Notes under the pieces: generated by a model | What the model was told of the DNA's origin: nothing | Seen by the model: the letters and a program-made list of their open reading frames with translations, nothing else | Databases searched by the model: none | Position numbers and translations under genes: made by a program | In this document: positions 59,311 to 64,000 of the stretch, piece by piece | Position numbering within the stretch: position 1 is the first letter of the stretch | How the letters are laid out: the number at the start of each line of letters is the position of its first letter | Assembly (NCBI GenBank): GCA_039707655.1 | Contig: CM077672.1 | Span: 354,870,031-354,934,030 of the forward strand | Direction of reading: 5' to 3' | Source of the DNA: Elymus sibiricus | Lineage: Eukaryota; Streptophyta; Magnoliopsida; Poales; Poaceae | DNA length: 64,000 nucleotides

Positions 59311-60477
59311 AGCTAATAAAAGTGCATGCTAGCTACAATAAAACTACCATTGTCTAAATTAATAAAAGCTAAGGTACCTACAATACAATTGCACATGGCG
59401 AGATTAGGAAAAAATGTTCTCTAAAAAAATTTCAACTTTTGAAATTATTGAATTTTTTTAAAATTATAAATTTGTTCTTTTTAGAAAAAAAAGGATAGCA
59501 ACTTTAGTTGATATATTATAAAAAAATGCCATGATCAAGATAATAAACTTTCCATGACAATTAAAATAAAATAAAAATGCCATGATCTTAAAAATAAAAA
59601 TGACATGATCTATATTTTTTTGTCATAACATAATATCACAAATAGAAATTTGCCATGACCCAAATAATAAAATTGCCATGCCACTAAAAATAAAATTTTC
59701 ATAAGATAAAAAATGCCATGCTCTATACACAAGAAGGTGCCAAGTAAAAGAAGCTTCGTAAAAAAAATGCAAAAGACATCTTTTAAGTTGACATAAAAAG
59801 TTTGCCATGTGAGTTCTTAATTGTTGTGTGACCATCTCAAAAAAGTTTGTCATGCCATGTCTTGTAGCTGTAAATAAAATTGCCGTGGTATTTATTTTTA
59901 CCCATGGTAGCCATAAAGTAAAATGCCATGGTCAACACAATTGCCATGGTGTTTTAAGTAAATTTGCCATGGTAGACATAAATAAAATGCCACGGTCAAT
60001 GCAATAAAAAATGCCATGAGAACAATTATTGAAAATGTAGTATAAACTTACAAAAGTTGCCCATTGCAAAAAATATTTGAATTTTTTTTGCCACGGATAA
60101 TTTATAGTTTAAAAAGTAAAGTAAATTGCCATGAAATGAACATACATTGAATACAAAATAAGATTGCCATAACACGTCTTTATATGTATTACAAAACTTA
60201 AGGTTGCTTGCTAAAACGATCTTAATTCTTTGCCATGGTAACTACATAAAATCATGAAATCGAGTGATAGGGGTTAGGTTCGAGGGAGAGGTGTAAGCGA
60301 ACGAACGGAATGACCCACATACTTAAAATATACATGCCTTAGCATTATCTCTACCAAACAGATATCCCTAAATATGTGCTGAGAGATTTGTTGCTAAGAG
60401 ATCATCTCTTAATTAAGAAACGGTAAACCTTTTTTAGCTTTCTCTTTCCTCCACCTCAGCATGTATCCTAGATGGCA
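59311..60477. other. AT-rich intergenic DNA with many GCCATG units
   Basis: No gene. Degenerate AAAATGCCATG or TTGCCATGGT units recur at uneven spacing to about 60240. This is the style of internal repeats of large grass transposons, but no element ends were found. Confidence 0.5.
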
Positions 60478-60485
60478 CTTCTAAG

Positions 60486-61246
60486 CATGGTTTAAAAAAC
60501 CGGACCGGACCGACGGTCGGACCGGAAAAAACCGAAACCAGCGATCCCATCGGTTTTTTAAGCACATCGGACCGTTCGAGCAATCGAGCCGGAAAAAACC
60601 GGTCGAACCGGCCGGTTTTTCTATAAACCGGCGAACCGGGCGGTTCACAGAAAACCGGACGGTTCGATGTCGTTTCCTTAAAGGCCCCTCAATCAACGCG
60701 TTTTCGTGCGAACTGGCTGGGGTAGAATCAGAAAGGGAAGAAAACCCTTTTTTTGGTAGGGTTCCGGCCAAATTGGGAGCCTTTCTCTCGATTTTGTCCC
60801 CAGAAAAACCCCGTCGAGCGTAGCCGCCCTCCTCCGACGCGCCTCTCCCTCACCACTCCACATGGCAGCAGCAGGCCACCAGCCCGCGCCTCCACTCTCG
60901 TGTCTCGCCGTCCTGAGCCACTTCTATTGACAACTGGGAGAGGAGACACCGCCGCCTAGTCGGCCTAGTCCATCCAACTCCGATCTCCCTCTGCTCCAGT
61001 CAAATCGACCAGTCCTCCCTCCGTTCCAGAGTCCAGTCTAGGAGCACCCGAGCAGCAGGACCAGGACACCCGACGGTCATATCCGATTAAAAAAATATCT
61101 ATTGATTGGTGTATTTATTGATAAAATATATACTATTTTATTTTTTAAAAACCGACAATCGAACCGGTGAACCGGTGGTCCGACCGGTAAAAATCTGAAC
61201 TGACAGCCTTACCGGCTCGATTACCGGTTCGGTTTTTTAAACTATG
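60486..61246. mobile_element. hAT-like non-autonomous element
   Basis: Inverted ends of about 23 bp: CATGGTTTAAAAAACCGGAC at left and CATAGTTTAAAAAACCGAAC from the right end inward, flanked by the 8-bp duplication CTTCTAAG (60478-60485 and 61247-61254), the hAT length. Subterminal DNA repeats AACCGG in both orientations. The middle (60720-61080) is GC-rich and gene-like (CGCCGCC, CTCCTCCGACG), possibly a captured 5' gene end, without a usable reading frame. Confidence 0.85.
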
Positions 61247-61254
61247 CTTCTAAG

Positions 61255-62395
61255 ATAGCATCATTGTGCACGCCCTAATTAATTTGCTTAGTAGTAAGGC
61301 CCAATAGCAACCCTACCTCATACATCTACTCTTGAAAATATGGGATCTTTTTGACAAATGTAACACACATTTGTCTTTTGCATGCCCATTTTTGTTTCTT
61401 TCAGCGTATGGTAGCTAATTAAAAAAAAGTTGTGTCACATCTTTTATTGACTTAATAGAATACTAGTTGAATGCCTGTGCATTGCCATGAACTAACAAAA
61501 AATATATATAGATTGGTCAAACAATTGATGTATTTTGGAATTGTATGTCAAACATTAGGGGAGGAAAAATTGATGTATTTTAGAATTATATGTCGACATG
61601 ATGGCATGTGGTATCCATCCATATAGCAGCACTGATTCTTTCTCCTGCTTCTTTTCTCCTCAACAGCGGTGGTACGAGGGGGAGGAGGTCGAACCATCAC
61701 GACGGCGGATCCCCTTTTAATAGTAGAAGAGAAAATGACGCATGGATCTATCCTGATTTCCAAAGTTTGCCACGTTAGTTGGCAGCAAACTATAAATGGT
61801 AGCACAAGGATTTTTCCTTAATTTTGGTAGGTACAATGGCTTTTAAGCCAAACAAAAAAGGACGCGTCTTACTGGCGGCCGTTGGCTCGCTAGCGCTCGC
61901 GAGCGGCCGGCCAGAAAAGGTAAGCTCCTGTCCCCCCTGGTCCCAGGAAGGAAAGTTCCTTCCCGACCAGCTGTTCCCATGCGCCAACAAACAGAAAAGA
62001 GGATCCCCCACCACCCCCCCATCGCTATCACCTCCCAACGCCTCCCACGCCCCCCTCGCCCACCCTTTCTCCCCAGCGGGTTGCCCAGCTTCTTCCCCAC
62101 GAAAGAAAGGGGATCCCAGGCCATGAACCAAATCTTGTAGAGCTGCCATGGCAAAGCAATCAAGGTGAGGAGATTGATCAGAAAACAGCAAGGAGAGAGG
62201 CTTACCAGGCAACACCATCAGGTAAGATCCTTCTACTCTCCCAAATCAAACCTTGTTCACTTTCCCTTGCCCTTTCCCTCTGAATCTCCCAAATCAAGTA
62301 AAAAATCTCCATGATTGGAGGGAGAAGGAAGACCAAGCAAAGCACAAAGATGTGGATCTGATATCTGCATAACTGATTCACTTTCCCGTGCAACT
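61255..62395. other. Intergenic DNA, possible 5' region of the FAR1-like gene
   Basis: AT-rich to 61810, then GC-rich (61860-62110) with a short palindrome-like run GCTAGCGCTCGCGAGCGGCC and a possible donor AAAAG|GTAAGCTCC at 61920. It may be the leader exon of the gene at 63419, with 61922-63391 as an intron. No protein is supported on either strand. Confidence 0.3.
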
Positions 62396-62880
62396 AGACC
62401 ATGGTTTGAAACCAACTTTCACCTGGATGTGTGCAACAAACACACACAGGGAGAAGTTACAGCTTAGCAAAAAAGACTTGATGTAGTCCCTGTGCAACTA
62501 AACATGGTTTGAAGCCAACTTTCACCTGGATGTGTGCAACAAACACACACAGGGATGAGTTGCAGAAAGCAAAAAAACTGTTGTAGTATCTGTGCAAATA
62601 AGACCAATAATTGTGCAACTGATCATGGATTCTAGCCAACTTGGGCCTGGATGTGTGCAAATTGCAGATAGGAAAAAAACTGCTGTAGTATCTGTGCAAA
62701 TAAGACCAATAATTGTGCAACTGATCATGGATTCTAGCCAACTTGTGCCTGGATGTGTGCAAATAAACACAATAAATCTGGGTGTGCCTGTGCAAAAACA
62801 CCAGATGCTTTGTGCTACCACAAATGGATCCATGCCAACTTTTCCAGCAAATGTGTGCAACAGAAAACCATACCAGGCTA
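62396..62880 (+). repeat. Degenerate ~105-bp tandem repeats (TGTGCAA-rich)
   Basis: About five units share AACATGGTTTG...AGCCAACTT...CCTGGATGTGTGCAA. The two central units (from about 62590 and 62695) are almost identical. TGTGCAA words continue more sparsely to about 63310. This lies upstream of the FAR1-like start, probably in a 5' intron. Confidence 0.75.
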
Positions 62881-63418
62881 ACAAACCATAGTAATCGTCA
62901 CGCATATATTCTTGTCCCACACAAATTGCAAACCTATAGTGTAAAATATGTTCAATATACTAAAGTAAAAATAGAAAAGGCGATGAAAAACTATATTCTG
63001 TGATCCATATCTTCTTTCTTCTTTCATCTGAATCTGTCATCTGAATTGTAGCATCAAATTATGTGCAGAATGTACATCAGCTCCTTGCCAAACAAACCTG
63101 CACATCATTACAACAACAAAAAAATGTGAGAAAAACACTGAAGTAAAAATCCAGCGTTTTATCTCTGCAACCTATTTACTGCAAAATGTACAACATACAT
63201 AACCACTCTGTGCAAATAAAAGTGGCAGACCTGTTATAAATAGATTTTGAAAAAAATACGGAGTTTGTGCAACTAACAATGTCATACTGGTGTGCAACTA
63301 CTTAGGATTGTGTCATTGCATAAAACAAATTGTTTGTAACACTCTTTGATGATTAAATTGATGATTTCCCTTCCATCTTTTTTATGTGCAGGGTGTGTGT
63401 AGCGGGAGCAAAAGAAAG

Positions 63419-64000
63419 ATGATTGATCTTAATGAGTTGCCTCCTGATCTCAATGAGCTTCCTCACGATATGAATCACCAGCAACCCGACATACCACCAG
63501 GAGCTAATGCTGATTATGGGACAGAAAATGTGCGCTCTGTTTATTGCATGCAGCAAAGTCTTGGGCATAATCCTATGGGCCATGAACATGTGCCAGGGCA
63601 GTCATCAGGCCGTGGTGTCCCTGTAGTGGTGTCTTTGCAGTCAGAGAGCCATACTCTAAATGACACGGGCACCACGGCAGATGTTGCTGGTCCAACCAGG
63701 ACTGAACTAGGAGCTGGGGCTGTTGACGGTGCTATACAAGGAGAAGGAGAGGATGAGGCTGGGTCTCAGCCCATGGAACCCTATGTTGGCATGAGGTTTG
63801 ATAGCCTTCAAGTTGCTAAGGATCATTACAACAGCTATGCCCTACGGTTGGGTTTCTCTATCAAGATGAACACCTCGAGGCGGACACCTTACACAAATGA
63901 ATTGGTAAAACAGCAGTTTTGTTGCAACAAGTATAAGAAGCCCAAAGTAGATGATGGAGGAGCAGAGACTGCTCCTGTCCTGGATCCTATACCAGATCCA
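63419..64000 (+). CDS. FAR1/FHY3-type protein, N-terminal part (cut by window)
   Basis: Acceptor TTTTATGTGCAG (63391), then ATG 63419 (MIDLNELPPDLNELPHDMN), open for 194 codons to the window end. Residues 1-16 contain two LNELP motifs; LxLxL or DLN-type motifs of this kind can act as EAR repressor motifs, though here the match is loose. After an acidic linker the FAR1 DNA-binding domain begins (YVGMRFDSLQVAKDHYNSYA, about 122-180), with the first zinc-finger cysteines in QFCCNKYKK. FAR1/FRS proteins are transcription factors derived from MULE transposases. Whether this is a domesticated FRS gene or an active MULE cannot be told without the C-terminal half. Confidence 0.8.
   Translation, partial: MIDLNELPPDLNELPHDMNHQQPDIPPGANADYGTENVRSVYCMQQSLGHNPMGHEHVPGQSSGRGVPVVVSLQSESHTLNDTGTTADVAGPTRTELGAGAVDGAIQGEGEDEAGSQPMEPYVGMRFDSLQVAKDHYNSYALRLGFSIKMNTSRRTPYTNELVKQQFCCNKYKKPKVDDGGAETAPVLDPIPDP

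Noticed and set aside
61790..62218. 142-codon minus-strand frame
   Set aside because: Gly/Trp-rich, no domain, no promoter or splice context; better explained by GC-rich leader DNA on the plus strand.
1..64000. tRNA, rRNA and microRNA genes
   Set aside because: Primer sites resemble tRNA-Asp and tRNA-iMet 3' ends, but no full cloverleaf was recognised by eye. The 12299-12572 hairpin is too long and perfect for a typical microRNA. A covariance-model scan was not possible here.

Overview
This window is a piece of a large grass genome, most probably Triticeae (wheat, barley or Aegilops type). The grounds are the gypsy LTR families with a tRNA-Asp primer site, a LARD with LTRs over 4 kb, copia LTRs of the BARE/Angela general type (TGTTGG..., CCCTAGAGGCAATAATA), CACTA subterminal TTTGCCGTCTGC repeats, and GC-rich gene remnants stranded between deeply nested repeats. 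The organism is inferred from repeat types only; family names were not checked against a library.

Layout. 1-1330: an unidentified gene-like scrap and AT-rich DNA. 1330-2482: a copia LTR fragment. 2483-47630 is an old GC-rich host, split three ways (2483-3281, 11944-12772, 45961-47630). It holds a decayed minus-strand gene with its TATA box, a 112-bp-arm palindrome and a broken PIF/Harbinger transposase. Insertions fill it. A plus-strand gypsy-type LTR (3282-4261 and 11401-11943, flanks TGACC/TGGCC) now encloses a minus gypsy remnant (4262-7278) and a copia remnant (7279-11400). A minus solo LTR (12773-13224 and 44866-45960, duplication CTCCA) contains a 31.6-kb LTR-internal-LTR-internal-LTR array (13225-44865) flanked by one duplication, ATAGG. 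Inside the first internal domain lies a gypsy element (15257-24161, duplication ACCTG) that carries a CACTA element (20452-23631, duplication AAA) in its 3' LTR. Inside the second lies a LARD-like complex (28822-40190). The second internal copy keeps the empty ACCTG site at 40543, which gives the order of events.

47630-64000 is less nested. It has a RING-H2/von Willebrand A gene of the WAV3 type with two frame breaks (48272-50029). Next is a complete Mutator-like element (50795-59301) with 155-bp terminal inverted repeats, near-perfect 9-bp target duplication, an intact 923-aa transposase, a seven-exon plant-mobile-domain gene with a frameshift and an in-frame stop, and a third small divergent gene. 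That third gene's TATA box sits next to an array of 12 GGCGGGAA sites, ten of them exact E2F consensus. A 761-bp hAT-like element with an 8-bp duplication follows (60486-61246). The window ends inside a FAR1/FHY3-type gene (from 63419).

How they work together: the Mutator-like element is the only self-contained system. Its transposase has all expected domains, and its accessory genes may link it to chromatin (PMD) and to S-phase transcription (E2F sites); both links are inference. Gypsy, copia and LARD elements here lack usable pol genes and would have depended on partners elsewhere.
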